A model generated the notes under the pieces. It was not told the DNA's origin, did no database searches, and worked only from the letters and a program-made list of their open reading frames with translations. DNA of 64,000 bases from contig CM053267.1 of NCBI GenBank assembly GCA_028583415.1, positions 26,956,902 to 27,020,901 of the forward strand, written 5' to 3'. Made by a program: the position numbers and the translations under genes. Shown in pieces: positions 44,760 through 55,944 of the stretch (its first letter is position 1; every line of letters starts with the position of its first letter). Source of the stretch: Protea cynaroides (lineage: Eukaryota > Streptophyta > Magnoliopsida > Proteales > Proteaceae).

Positions 44760-45060
44760 GGTCATGCGGTATATGTAGAGGACCAAAGATTACATGTTCA
44801 TTTAAAGAAGTAGTGATACTTTAGGCTATTTTGATGTAATTTTAATGATTGCATTAATGACAAAAAACCAACCTCAAGGTTCATTGTCATGGTAGTAGGG
44901 TTTTGTAACTCTATATAATGATAACAAGCAAGGTATCTGGTGTAAAAATTTCTAGAGACTCCACTTCTAAACCTATTGAGATGTGTTGTGACAATGGTTC
45001 ATATGTGTTCTTCTCAAAGAATAATAAAAAATAGTATTTCAAAGTATAATAGAGATTGAA
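44760..45060 (+). pseudogene. Copia RNase H remnant
   Basis: Around 44990 the translation reads SRDSTSKPIEMCCDN, then SYVFFSKNNK, matching the end of copia RNase H (CDN is the block with the catalytic Asp). The upstream YMFI-type and SSDT words fit the start of the domain, with frame changes between. Confidence 0.55.
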
Positions 45061-45409
45061 TCTCTTCAAGTAAGGAAAATGTCAAAAGATTTGATATCGT
45101 TGTAGATTCTCTGATGAAGGTTTTGTCAGTGGGAGTCTTCAAGTGACAGTATGTCCAATATTGAAATGGTTGAAAATAATTAATTTTATGAGAGGCTTAA
45201 GTGGCCAAAGATCTGGGAATCAGTAGGATTCTCTAAATATGCTTAATCAGTGGGAGACTCTTTATGTTTATACTTGTATTTTTCACATTTCTTACTGTGT
45301 TTGATTGTATTGCTCATGGTTTAATGGGTACAGTTTTTGTAACTATGGTTTTGTTTACATTAGCATTTACATTATTGCTATTTTGCATACATAGTTATGT
45401 GTTTGACAT

Positions 45410-45672
45410 GTCAAAGATAAACCAGGCTAGATTGTATTTAGCCAAAGATAAATCAGGCAGTATTTAGCCGAACACCAAATATTTAGTCAAAAGACGAACA
45501 AGATAGTATTCAGCCAGATATATAAGGTAGTATTCAGCCAAGATAAGAGGCGCTATTCAGCCATACAAATAATGACGGTAAGTCAAAGTGCGGTATTAAT
45601 CCAAGCTAGAGGCGGTTTGCCATAAGAGGATAATATCAAAGAATAAAGGCAGTGTCTGGCCAAAGTATGGTA
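45410..45672. repeat. Degenerate tandem array between pol and 3' LTR
   Basis: About ten irregular units of 18-31 bp built on AAGATAAxxxAGGCxGTATTTAGCC, for example GATAAATCAGGCAGTATTTA, AACAAGATAGTATTCAGCC and AAGATAAGAGGCGCTATTCA. Units end in AGCC, AGTC or GGCC. The array ends about 320 bp before the LTR. Confidence 0.7.
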
Positions 45673-45992
45673 TTATATTTCTAAATTATTTAAATACCAT
45701 GTTTTAGTTGCCCATAAAGGTTTTGAGGCACTTTGATTAAGGTTCTTTAATCAAGTTTGGACTCGCATGGGAGTTTACTTTCATGCATTATCTCAGACGA
45801 TTCATGTATTGAGTAGACCTCTGTTGTGGCTAACAGAAGTTTGTACACCATATGTTGAGGTGTATTATTCGCTGTTGCTCACATTGGAAAGCTTGATGGA
45901 TATTTCAAAGTTAGTGACATTTTAGTGTGTTGGATTCCATGACCACACTGGTTGACGGTGGTTTTATAATTAATATAGCCCAAGTGGGAGAT

Positions 45993-46423
45993 TGTTATAT
46001 TTATGTGGGCTTAATTAATTACCTAAAACTAGTGAATTTAGTGGGAGTCCAATGAACACGGTTGAACTGGTTTGGTTTGATTTGTCACATGGTATGAGAT
46101 AGGTTTGGTAACCCTAATTCTATAGTGGGAAGGGTTTTAGGGTTACAACAGTATTCTATAAATACTGGGTTAGAGTCCCCACAGCCACAATTAATTAGTT
46201 CTCTCTACACCCATTAGCAAGAGACATCAGGATATCCTCTGGAGGCTGTGGAAGACTATGACCGAGGGATTTCGATCAAAGCTTGGAGCGTATGGGAATC
46301 GATCTCTTCACAGACAGGTATGTCTTTATGTTCATTGTTTATGGCTTCTCTATTGTGTTATAGGGCAACTGTATGGGATCAGAATGAGTTTCATTGAAAC
46401 CCTAAACACATAATATTCCAACA
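45993..46423 (+). repeat. 3' LTR of decayed copia element
   Basis: 431 bp, TGTTATATTTATG to ATTCCAACA, preceded by AAGTGGGAGAT. TATAAATACTGG near 46156 is a candidate TATA box. Related to the solo LTR at 41065. Confidence 0.8.
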
Positions 46424-46999
46424 TGGATTTGTAGGGAATGAAGAGAAGAGGCACTGGCAAAAGGTCTCCCTGTTCTATGCTAGTTGGAGTTGTTGCCATT
46501 TTTTTTTCTGGTGTTTATCAAAATATGTTTATACTCCAAATATAGTTATAGGAATCCAGAGAGGAAGAGTTATCAAAAGGGGTTTGTTTGAATTAATTTT
46601 GTCGAATCCACCCATTTCAATCAAAGTTTTAAAAACATGAAATTGAGCCTCATCTTTCGTGCTTCGTTTGTGGGATTCCCTTATCTTCTTCTCCTTTTGA
46701 AACCTACATTCACACTTTCAAATTAAAATAGAAAAAAAAAATCTAAATTTATATTTTAATTAAAACATATCGAATATAAAGAAACAACATTATTCACCAA
46801 TAATTATCTTGCTCAATAGTCAAGGGGAATACTGGAAGTTCCAAAACTTAAACTCTATATTTGTACTAATCTTCTATATAACATTTATTTTTTTGATTTC
46901 TTCAATAAAATAAAATTTTAACATTCCTTCTTTCCTAGCAGATTATGATTCAATCTCAAGTTAGACCGGCCAAAAAATGCCCAAGGATCAGGTTACACG

Positions 47000-47480
47000 T
47001 GTTGGGGAAATCTCCCACGTCACCAATAAAACGGCAACACCTAACTCAATCAATCACGTATACATCTCTACATGGATCTAAGAAAACACCCCCATAAAGA
47101 TCAGTGAAAGGAGTAGGGGGTAAAAGCGCCATTTTCAAGTTACTATGAGGACATTTCAGGCACCAAATACAATAAAGGGAAAAATTGGCATTTACAGAAA
47201 AATATTATTCAGTATAAATAGCCCAAATCCTGAGATTTCAGGTATGCAAACATTAACTACTCATTCTTGGGATTCTCACTCTGAAACTTAGGACTCGGAA
47301 TTTCTCTCTTGCCTCGCCACATAAAAGGTGGGCTCGGATCCCAAGCCCATTGACTGTTCATGGATTCCTAACTTTGGCATCGGAGTGGACCTGAGGCCAT
47401 AAGGCCCGCCCCTTTCTTGTCTCTTGTCTTTGTCTTGTAGGCCCCGTCAGCACCACAGACCTCGGATACGAAATTTGGCT
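47000..47480 (+). repeat. 5' LTR of Tat element (end approximate)
   Basis: Starts TGTTGGGGAAATCTCCCACG at 47000. TATAAATAG is at 47213-47221. TTTGGCATCGGAGTGGACCT (near 47373) is a word I know from Tat-type LTRs. The 3' boundary is not certain because the second LTR is outside the window; it must lie before the primer site at 47490. Confidence 0.65.
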
Positions 47481-47489
47481 GAAATAGTT

Positions 47490-47507
47490 TGGCGCCTGCC
47501 ATGGGGC
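47490..47507 (+). promoter_or_regulatory. Primer binding site of Tat element
   Basis: TGGCGCCTGCCATGGGGC. Tat-type elements usually have a closely similar TGGCGCC-centred primer site after the 5' LTR. Confidence 0.6.
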
Positions 47508-47559
47508 CTTTGGGTGATTCAGAGTCGAAAAACTAATGTTGGAATGAAATCCTCGAACA

Positions 47560-49600
47560 TGAGTCCTCGGAGGACGAGAAGCCACACGGTCCACCTCAAC
47601 CCACATAACTCACCTGTAAACCTTCATGACGCCACGCAACCAGAAAGAAGACCAGCCCAAAGGAAAGGGAAAAGGGATGCGGCCGAATCCCCACCATCGG
47701 ATTACGTCATCTATGAGCAGTTTGACGCTATAGTATAGCAGTTGGAAGAAGTGACAAGGGCTCTGCAAGCTACCCAACACCCACCAATGGGTGCCACCTC
47801 GCGGCCCCCTATTAAGGTTATTCACCCTGTCGGGGTTATTCCTCTATATAGACTTGCCCATCAGAACTATCCTCCACTAGAACCCCCTCGGCGTGGCAGG
47901 CCCTAACAGTCCCAGGCCGAGGGAGGGGCAAGGGAGGGGCAAGGGAGGCTCGCATCCATCGAGAAGAAAGTGGGACCGGCTCCACTGCTTAGCTAGGTTA
48001 AATAACCTTTTGTGATAGGCTTGGACCACACCCAAAAGTCAGACAACGGGTTGAAGATGTTGAAGACAACACCCTACCACCAGAGGCCGTCGCACCACCT
48101 AATGACATGGTAAGAGACCCAATGTGCACGGAGGCGGTTGTGCAATTTGAAGACTAATTGGTTCCGCTCCAGCAAAAGATCAAAGTCATGGAGAGAGCCA
48201 GTCATCACATGGAAATGGAGAAGGATTACTCAATGGACAACCCCATCACCGATATGTCATGAGAGTACCCTTACCCAAGCGCTTCAGCATGCCACTCATA
48301 GATTCCTACGATGGGTCTACCGACCCGATCAAGCATTTAAATCATTTCGTGGGGGCCATGAGGCTCCATGTCAATCCAAACACGATCATGTGCAGGGCAT
48401 TTTCGTTGACACTGAAGGGAGCCACACGGATGTGGTTTAATAACCTTCCCCCGAGGTCAATCGATGGATTCCAAACATTAAGCAAATCATTTCGAATGTA
48501 CTTTCAGGGGAGCAGGGTGCAGCGAAAGACGAGTGGACACCTCATGAATATGAGACAACAACTGGGGGAGTCCCTACGTGCTTTCCTGGCTAGGTTCAAT
48601 TTAGAAGTGCTACAAGTTCAGCACATTGAGGATCCAATCCACTTCACTACTCTTAGGGCAGCAGTAACTGATAAAAAGCTTAGATTGTCCATCGTCAAAA
48701 AAGAACCGGCCGACCTCCAGGAGCACCTAGCTCGCTGTGAGAAATTTACTACCGTAAATGAAATTTATGAGGCCAACAAGGGTGTGCATGCCACCCCCAA
48801 CAAAAGGGAGGACGAGGCGAAGGAAGCTATGTAGCCTAGTGAACACAAGCGGTCTAGGAGGGAAGAGGCAAGAGCAAGAGGGATGCTGAGAAAATTAGAG
48901 GATTACACCCCCTTGAACTGTCCGTTGGGTGCAGTGTATACGTTGATTGAAAAAGATGGCTACCTTCAGAGGCCACCAAAGATTGTGACCGAGGCTCGAA
49001 GATGAAACCCGAAAAAGTATTGTCGATATCACCATGACATCGGACACACTATTGATGAGTGTCGGTATTTACAAGCTAAGATCGAGGACCTCATCAGAAG
49101 GGGATATTACGATCAATATGTTGATCACGACGTGCCTAGAGTACTAGCACCAGCTCAGGAGGATGCAAGGGTACTACCGCCGCCCCCTCGGGAGAGATCC
49201 CCCGTGCGAGAGCTGCTGAGGGAGATAGGAAGAGTGGCTAACATGGGGCATAGGAGAGAGGATCGAACAGAACCATTGGACAATGGAAGGAGAGGAGAGG
49301 CAAATGACAGAAGACATAAAGATCGGCAGGTTGAAGACGTCCCAAGGCACAAAGAAAGATGAGAAAGAGTGCCTACTCTAGCACAAAGGGCAGTCGGTGT
49401 CATCCGAGCCCAATTTTCCCTTGCCCTCGATCTAGTCCCTCAGCAAGTGCACGAGATCGGGAGAATCCTCAACACATTAGAGACTAGAGGGTGATAGGTC
49501 TTGCATACTGACCCAAGAATTTTCCATCATTGGCAGGACCAGACGAGGCCGCTTCTTCCCCACTTAGTATTGGATCCTTCCAAGTAGCTCGTCGACTGCC
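47560..49600 (+). pseudogene. Tat gag
   Basis: An N-terminal fragment, MSPRRTRSHTVHLNP, stops at 47738. The conserved capsid domain lies at 48259-48834: MPLIDSYDGSTDPIKHLNHF, LKGATRMWFNNLPP, LMNMRQQLGESLRAFLARFN. Stop at 48832-48834. A zinc-like motif, CRYHHDIGHTIDEC, follows near 49021. The last part (49132-49362) is Arg/Glu-rich. Frame breaks separate the blocks. Confidence 0.85.
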
Positions 49601-49605
49601 CCTAC

Positions 49606-51901
49606 TGTCACACCCCAATTCTGAACCAACCAGAATGGTGTGAGTGAACCGTCACTGAACCAACGGTTCACACCAGGATCTCAATAAGACCATGTCCACT
49701 CATACAAACCATCGCACATAACCACAATCAGAATATAATAAATACAACGGAAGTCTTTAAATAAATGAACTGAGTATTCTATTGATAAATTTAAATAAGT
49801 ATTCAATTATCCAAATTCCAAATGTAATTAAATATCTTTACATCACTTTAAAAATAACTGAAACAAATAAAATAAAATTAAAGGTACACACAGAAAGGGC
49901 ACTCGCATGAAGCGTCATGCTCATCCTCTCCTGCCTGTACGTCCAGAGCAGCAACACCTCCATCCGTCAGAGCGTTTACATAATCGTCCACCGTGTAACC
50001 TACATCAACATCTAAAAAAAGTGTATATACAAAGGGTGAGCTCACAACTTAGTTCAGTAAGACAATCAGACAGTGTATCAATATTATATGCATGAGTAAC
50101 AATCATTTTATACTGTGGTCTGGTTTAAGTTTACAATGTGCTATAGAAAGGGTTGGCGGCCACCGCACCTCTATACATGAGTGTGTAGCGTCGCACAGTA
50201 GATCACACCGCTGCCGACCCACATGCACCCATCATGGAATAGAGATAGAGCTAAGGCATCCACTACCTCCCCTGATACTCTACCCATACCAATACGTAAG
50301 CCCCTACTGGCTAGGGCTCGCAAACTGGGCTCGTAACTAACCAATCCTATATGTCATCACTGTAGGCTCTATCCCAACACAGCTCCCTATGACATAGAGA
50401 TAGAGCTAGAGCGTGGTGGCCAGGCCAGAGACCACAGTGCCACGACCTCCCCCTGATACCCTACCCACACCAAGCATACTAAGATAGAACAATACGCAAG
50501 TAAACTCTATCCCAACATCACTCCCTACGGCATAGAGATAGAGCTAGAGTGTGGTGGCCAGGCCGGAGACCACAGTGCCACAACCTCCCCCTGATACCCT
50601 ACCTGCACCAAGTATGCTAAGATAGAATACTACAAAAAGGTGCCAGTGTGATGAATGATCCCAGACCCCAGGCCCTTCCCATTCCACACACCAATGAAAA
50701 CAATCACATGTCTTGCAATCACATCCTAGCATAGCGAGTATGCATGAACAATAATAATAGCTGGAAGTAAAGATGACATGCAATATGCACAAACACCAAT
50801 CCAAATATTCATTGTTATTTACAACAGTTTACTGTCCATTAATTATTAGGGTTTAGGTCCGATTCCCTTACCTGATGTTCGTTTGATAGCTTGTTCCACG
50901 TCGCAAGATCCAAAGGTGCTATCACAAAGTCCTACATAACATTAGGGTTCAATTATAATAGTTTCTCAAGGTTTACGTTGGTCGGAAACCAACGAGGTTA
51001 CAAAATACACCTCACAGAACTGACTGGTCGCAGGTACCGGTCGCAGCTCTGTGGGGAAAATTGGCGACCGATATGGTCAGCCGGTCCCCACAGGCTACTC
51101 CCCGAGAGGTACCGGTTGCAGTACCAGTCGCATGACCTGCGACCGGTATGGTCGATCGGTATGTCTCCGGAAGACCATACGCTTGGTTTTTCGACTACCG
51201 TCGATCATTTTCTATTGATTCCAGGGTTTCTCCAACACATTCTAAGTCTGAGCTTTGAGTTAGAGTTGTTTCCATCTCCATTCACTTCTAGTTTTGATGG
51301 TATTTATCCTAGAACTCGAATCTAGGTTTTATCGACTAAATTAGGGTTTGACGGCAAAGTAGGGTTCAGATCAATACCCGCTCTGCATGGTTTTGACTCA
51401 ACAACAACAACCCTTTAAGAGTTCATAGAGTAGAGGAAGGTTCAAGCACTTACCGTTGATTGGCGGTAAGGTATGCATCGTCGGACGGCAATATCGGCTC
51501 TTCCTTCTTCTTCCAAGCTCATTTTCCTTCCTAAATCTCCTTCTCCTTTCTAGGGTTTGTAAGAATCATTAGAAAGGTTTGTAGGAGGTTTAGAGGGGTT
51601 TATATAGGTTAGAATTAGGTTTAAAAAGCCTCCTAGGATTAGGAAAGTCAATCGGTTCGAAGTTTGGAAAGTGAGACCCGCAGAGATCCAATTCTGGATC
51701 TTGGTAGTCTGCTGCGCAGACCATACCGGTCGACTGGTACCATTGACCGATATGAGTAACTCATACTTTTGTTGGTCCATTTTGGTCCGATTTCATACCT
51801 GGTTGTCATCTGTTCGTCTTATCTGGTCCGATGATGATCGGAAGGCCTGTTACGACATGAAATCAAGGTTTAGATCGGTATCACGGAGTGTGGGTCTTAC
51901 A
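49606..51901 (-). repeat. 3' LTR of E3
   Basis: 2296 bp, matching 59414-61698 with a few per cent differences. TATATAAA at 51599-51606 (minus strand); splice donor G|GTAAGTGC with the intron from 51453; ACCGGTCG-type clusters at 51005-51165 and 51715-51750; repeated AGCTCTATCTCTAT words at 50240-50600. Confidence 0.92.
49878..50012 (-). CDS. Conserved LTR micro-ORF, E3 3' LTR
   Basis: DVDVGYTVDDYVNALTDGGV, AALDVQAGEDEHDAS, CECPFCVYL and stop TAA. It aligns with the E1/E2 peptide (TVEDYMNAP, VAAME, ED-HD-SCECNSCVFD), although the LTRs are otherwise strongly diverged. Cys-x-Cys-x2-Cys is kept. Confidence 0.5.
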   Translation of the reverse strand, partial: DVDVGYTVDDYVNALTDGGVAALDVQAGEDEHDASCECPFCVYL

Positions 51902-51970
51902 ACTCCCCCACCCTTAAAAGAAATTTCGTCCCCAAAAATTGCATGTAGGTCTCACAACTCCCCCACCCTT
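51902..51970 (-). repeat. Duplicated polypurine tract and LTR edge of E3
   Basis: The block TCTTACAACTCCCCCACCCTTA (LTR edge, polypurine tract and flank on the minus strand) occurs at 51895 and again, with one change, at 51949-51970, a 54-55-bp direct duplication. The 5' LTR aligns only to 51901, so the inner copy is outside the LTR. Confidence 0.75.
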
Positions 51971-53574
51971 ACAAGAAATTTTGGCCTCGAAATTTGAACG
52001 TACCTTGATCGTCGAAAAGGTTAGGGTACTCCTTTCTCATCGCGCTCTCCTCCTCCCAAGTAATTTCTTCGACATTTTGGCTTTTCCAATGTACCTTTAC
52101 ATAATGGATATCCTTGCTTCGAAGTTGCTGTACCTTTCAGCTTGAGAGCATCACAGGTACCACTCCAAATGTTAAGTCCTCTGTCAAGTTTGGTGGGTCT
52201 GCTGTCAAGATGTGCGATGGATCCTTGACATTCTTCTTCAATAAAGATACATGGAACACGTCATGAACCCTTGACATGGATAGTGGTAGGGCCAGTTGAT
52301 ATGCCACATTACCACGTCTGGTCAATATCTTGTATGGTCCCACATACCTAGGGCATAGCTTCCCTTTCTTACCAAACCGTTTCAGACCTCGCACCGGTGA
52401 TATCTTCAGGAATACCTTGTCATCCACTGCAAACTCCAGATCTCGACGTCGGTTATCCGCATAGTGCTTCTGTCAAACTTGAGCTGTCTTCACTCTTTCC
52501 TTGATCTGATCAATCACTCGACAAGTTTCTTCAATGAACTCCGGTCCTACAATTCTTCTTTCTCCCACCTCATTCCATAACAGAGGTGTATGACATTTCT
52601 TCCCATAGAGTGCCTCATATGGAGCCATCTAAATTGTAGCCTGGTAGCTATTATTATAAGCAAATTCAATGAGCGATAGCTTTTTGTCCCAAGCTCCCTT
52701 GAAATCTAGGGCACAAGCTCGGAGCATATCTTCTAAAATTTGAATAGTTCATTCCGACTGCCCGTCCGTCTAAGGGTGAAAAGCTATACTAAACTTCAAC
52801 TTTGTTCCCATAGATTTCTGTAATCCTTCCCAGAACTTTGATGTAAAACGGGGATCTTTGTCAGATACTATACTTTCTGGGATGCCATGAAGCCTGACTA
52901 TATTATCCGCATATAGCTTGGCCAGCTTCTCCATGGTATACTGAGGTCTGACTGCAATGAATCGAGCTGTCTTGGTAAGTCGATCGACTATAACCCAAAC
53001 TGCATCCACCGACCTTGGTGTCAAGGGTAGACCTGTGATGAAATCCATTGTGATACAATCCCACTTCCATGCAAGTTTCGGTAATGGTTGTAGTAAACCT
53101 GCGGGTCTCTACCTTTCTGCTTTAACTTGCTGGCAATTTAGACATTGGAACACGAAACGAGCTATATCTGCTTTCATACCCCTCCACCAATATAATCTTC
53201 TTAAATCATGGTACATTTTGGTGCTTCTTGGATGTACTGAGTATGGAGTGTAATGAGCTTCTGTCATAACTCGATCTCTGATATTTAAGTTCTTACTCTC
53301 AGGTATACATAATCGTCCACGATACCTGAGTACCTTGTCTGAATCCAAGGTAAAGTCAGGATTGCTGTTACCTTTCTCTAGATCTTCTTGTACAGTCTTG
53401 AGGTGTGGATCCTGTAGGATTGCTACTTTGACCTCATCTATGAGATCCGATGAGATCTTCAAGGCTGCGAACAACAATGTAAACTTATAAATTAAGCCCT
53501 GTTCCACTGGATCTCTTGCAGTCTCTATTATATACTCTTCATCATTCTCTATTGAGCTCGAGGCTGCAGCACAT
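51969..53574 (-). pseudogene. E3 pol, 3' part: integrase and chromodomain
   Basis: From the solo LTR leftwards: end of RNase H/connection (ENDEEYIIETARDP near 53540), zinc domain (CLNCQQVKAER near 53115), integrase core MDFITGLPLTPRSVDAVWVI, VSDKDPRFTSKFW (53048-52770). Stops replace Gln or Arg codons near 52770, 52753, 52630 and 52472. The C-terminal domain (52427-52140) and a chromodomain with VHWKSQNVEEITWEEESAM (about 52080) follow, with a stop at 51969-51971. Confidence 0.9.
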
Positions 53575-55939
53575 TGTAAGACCCGCACGCCACGAACTTG
53601 GTCTAACCTTACATTTTGTGTCGTGATCCGTCTACATATGATGGTCGAGCCAAGTGGACCAAGTTTGTGAAGAAACCCAAGACCCAGTATAAAAATTTGC
53701 TCAAAAACAGTCAAAATGAGGGTAGGGTCGCATGCATAAACAGGCAGGTCCGACCCCCTCATCGACCCCACCATCGACTCGTGACCAGGGGTTGTAGGGG
53801 GTCTCGGATTGTCTGACCCCCTCATCGACCCCCTCATCGACCCCTAGTATTCGGGAAAAACAGCACGAATCGAAAATTAGGAAACTTTCCTAATTTTGAT
53901 TGGAACCTTTCCTATGAGACTTATTTTGGGAGGTTTTACTCTATAAATAGGACGTTCCTAAGCCTCTTTCACTCTTTTTACAACCCTAATTGGATTGAGA
54001 GAAAGAGAAGAGAAGGAAGAAAAGAAGAAGAGAAGCAAAGAAGAGAAGAAAGCAAAAAGGAGAAGAGTTGCAGAGAAAGAGTATTCTTCTCAGGTATGGA
54101 TACTAATTCCATGAGTTTCTACAGACCTTAGGTTAGATAATGAAGAGAGTATGATCTCGGAGAATCCCAAACCATCAACCCATGGTTAGGTTTTCATGGA
54201 AAACCATGGGGGAATTCATGAAAGCTATATAGGTGAATGATTCATGGTTTTAGACCATAGAATGTGTGTAGAATGGACTTTAGGAGTAAGCCATAGGACC
54301 CCAAACACGAAGAATAGACTAAAAGGAAAAAAATTGACCAAAACCCACAGGGGGTCGCACAGAGGGTCAATGGCCAATCGACCCTACCAGACCCTGAGCA
54401 TCGACCTCCAGTGTTCGGGAAGTCCAGAATAGGGGTGGTCGCACCCAGGGTCGATCATGACTCCGACCTTACCTCCGACCCTCAGTTAACAGGATGGTTT
54501 TTAAATTCGGAATTAATTTTAATTAAATTCTATCGACTTTGTTAGGTCTTCTAGCAATATAATAACAATATAAAGGTGATTTTAAAGCTTGAAAGAGGAT
54601 CTATTAACAAGCTAAGGTGAGGGAACAAGACCTAAACTAATTGGTTAATAACAAACAATGTTTATTTCTTGAGTCCAATACCATGATTGTGATATGCATG
54701 TATGCTTGTAATGTGCATCCAATATGTCATCCAATATTTCTATTATTACTGTTCATGCATATTTAAATTTATTGATTATAACATGATGATGTTGATAATG
54801 GTAGGAATAGGCATATGAATGTTTGTGTTTGGCTGGTGTACATGGTGCAGGTAGGGATGGTATCAACCGGTACTTCGATGCCGTTCTCATCGGGGTATAT
54901 TGTGCCATGGTCTATTCAAGTCATGTCCACTAAGCAAGTGTTAGTGTGCTTGATGCTAGTGGAGCATCAGGGGGGACGTGGCATTGTGGTTCAGCCTGGT
55001 CACCAGACTCTAGCTCTATCTCTACTCAAGTCTTGTCCACTAACATCGTCGTATCGCCATTACCTTAGCGGAACTAATATGTCGTAGGGCATCAGGGGGG
55101 GGACGTGATATTGTGGTTCAGCCTGGTCACCAGACCCTAGCTCTATCTCTATAGATGTATTGAGGGATGCTGGGGTGAGGCCTTAGATACATTGTTTGAC
55201 ATTAGGATTGGTTAGTTGCGAGCCCAGTTTGCAAGCCCTCGCCAACAGGGGCTTACGTATTGGTATGGGCAACCGGTACAGTCATGCTGTTTTCATGGGG
55301 TGTATATTGTCCATGGTGGGTGCATGTGGGGCGACAGTGCCGTTTTCATTGGGTGTTTCCACACACTCGTGTATAGAGGTGCGGCGGCCACCTATCCTTT
55401 CTATAGCACATTGCAAACTTATATACCAGACCACAGATATGAATTGAATGCATGCATATGTTTGTTGCATTGTTTTGTTTTTCTCACTAAGCTCAAGTTG
55501 GAGAGCTGACCCTCGTGCGCGCAATTCTTTTTAGTTTATGATGTTGCAGGTACTATGATTGAAGATTATGTTGACACGCCAACATATGAACATGTGGCGG
55601 CTATGATGAGCAAGCTGTGGAGGACGAACATGGTTCGTTAATCGAGCGTTTCAATGGTGGATACATTTAGTGTTTAGTTTTTCATATTTGGATATTGTAA
55701 TATGTATTAAATTATGTTTTGGTTACTTGAAAATAATTAGAATATTAATTATTTATCATGACTAGACCTCAGTTCATTATCTGTAAGACTTCTGCTATTT
55801 ATTTTATTACCTCTGATTAATGTGGAATGTGTTTTGGTTTATCATATGTGGGATAGCCTATTTTGAGATCCTGGTTGAACCGTTGGTTTATTGACGGTTC
55901 ATCACACCATTCCGAATGGTGCAGAATTGGGGTGTGACA
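53575..55939 (+). mobile_element. Solo LTR of an E1/E2-like family inside E3 pol
   Basis: 2365 bp, TGTAAGACCC to GGGTGTGACA, with no internal domains. Flanks CACAT (53570-53574) and TACAT (55940-55944) are a 5-bp duplication with one change. TATAAATAG at 53942-53950, donor CAG|GTATGG at 54094, GGGTCGA/TCGACCC clusters at 53720-53850 and 54350-54485, and a micro-ORF remnant at 55540 show kinship to E1/E2. Solo LTRs arise by LTR-LTR recombination. Confidence 0.9.
55540..55660 (+). pseudogene. LTR micro-ORF remnant in solo LTR
   Basis: DVAGTMIEDYVDTPTYEHVA and AM are in frame. A 1-nt loss then shifts the frame; EDEHGS is recognisable in another frame. Preceded by the acceptor-like GATGTTGCAG. 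Same position in the LTR as the E1-E3 copies. Confidence 0.5.
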
Positions 55940-55944
55940 TACAT

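Larger units (their letters stand above)
41942..46423 (+). mobile_element. Decayed copia element in CYP78A copy C
   Basis: Flanked by a TGGAT duplication (41937-41941 and 46424-46428) within the CYP78A homology. The right end has a polypurine tract (AAGTGGGAGAT) and a 431-bp LTR. An RNase H remnant (STSKPIEMCCDNGSYVFFSK, near 44960) supports copia. The left end begins TGTTA but then has unrelated GC-rich sequence (41947-42480), so the 5' LTR is lost or replaced. Most of the coding region is unreadable. Confidence 0.65.
40905..46935 (+). pseudogene. CYP78A-derived cytochrome P450 fragment, copy C
   Basis: Starts near AAAAATGTCGTCCGATTACC (40914), as do copies A and B; homology begins within a few bases of the ATG. 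P450 blocks: GPFSFPLFCLVFAYTGSAAY, SVGFTRFIGSSHPDTAKEIL, then MMSVFGRSYDF and GYELLG. It shares the internal deletion seen in A and B. A solo LTR (41065-41483) and a copia remnant (41942-46423) split it; the noncoding 3' part is 46424-46935. Coding is broken, and no heme domain is present. Confidence 0.75.
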
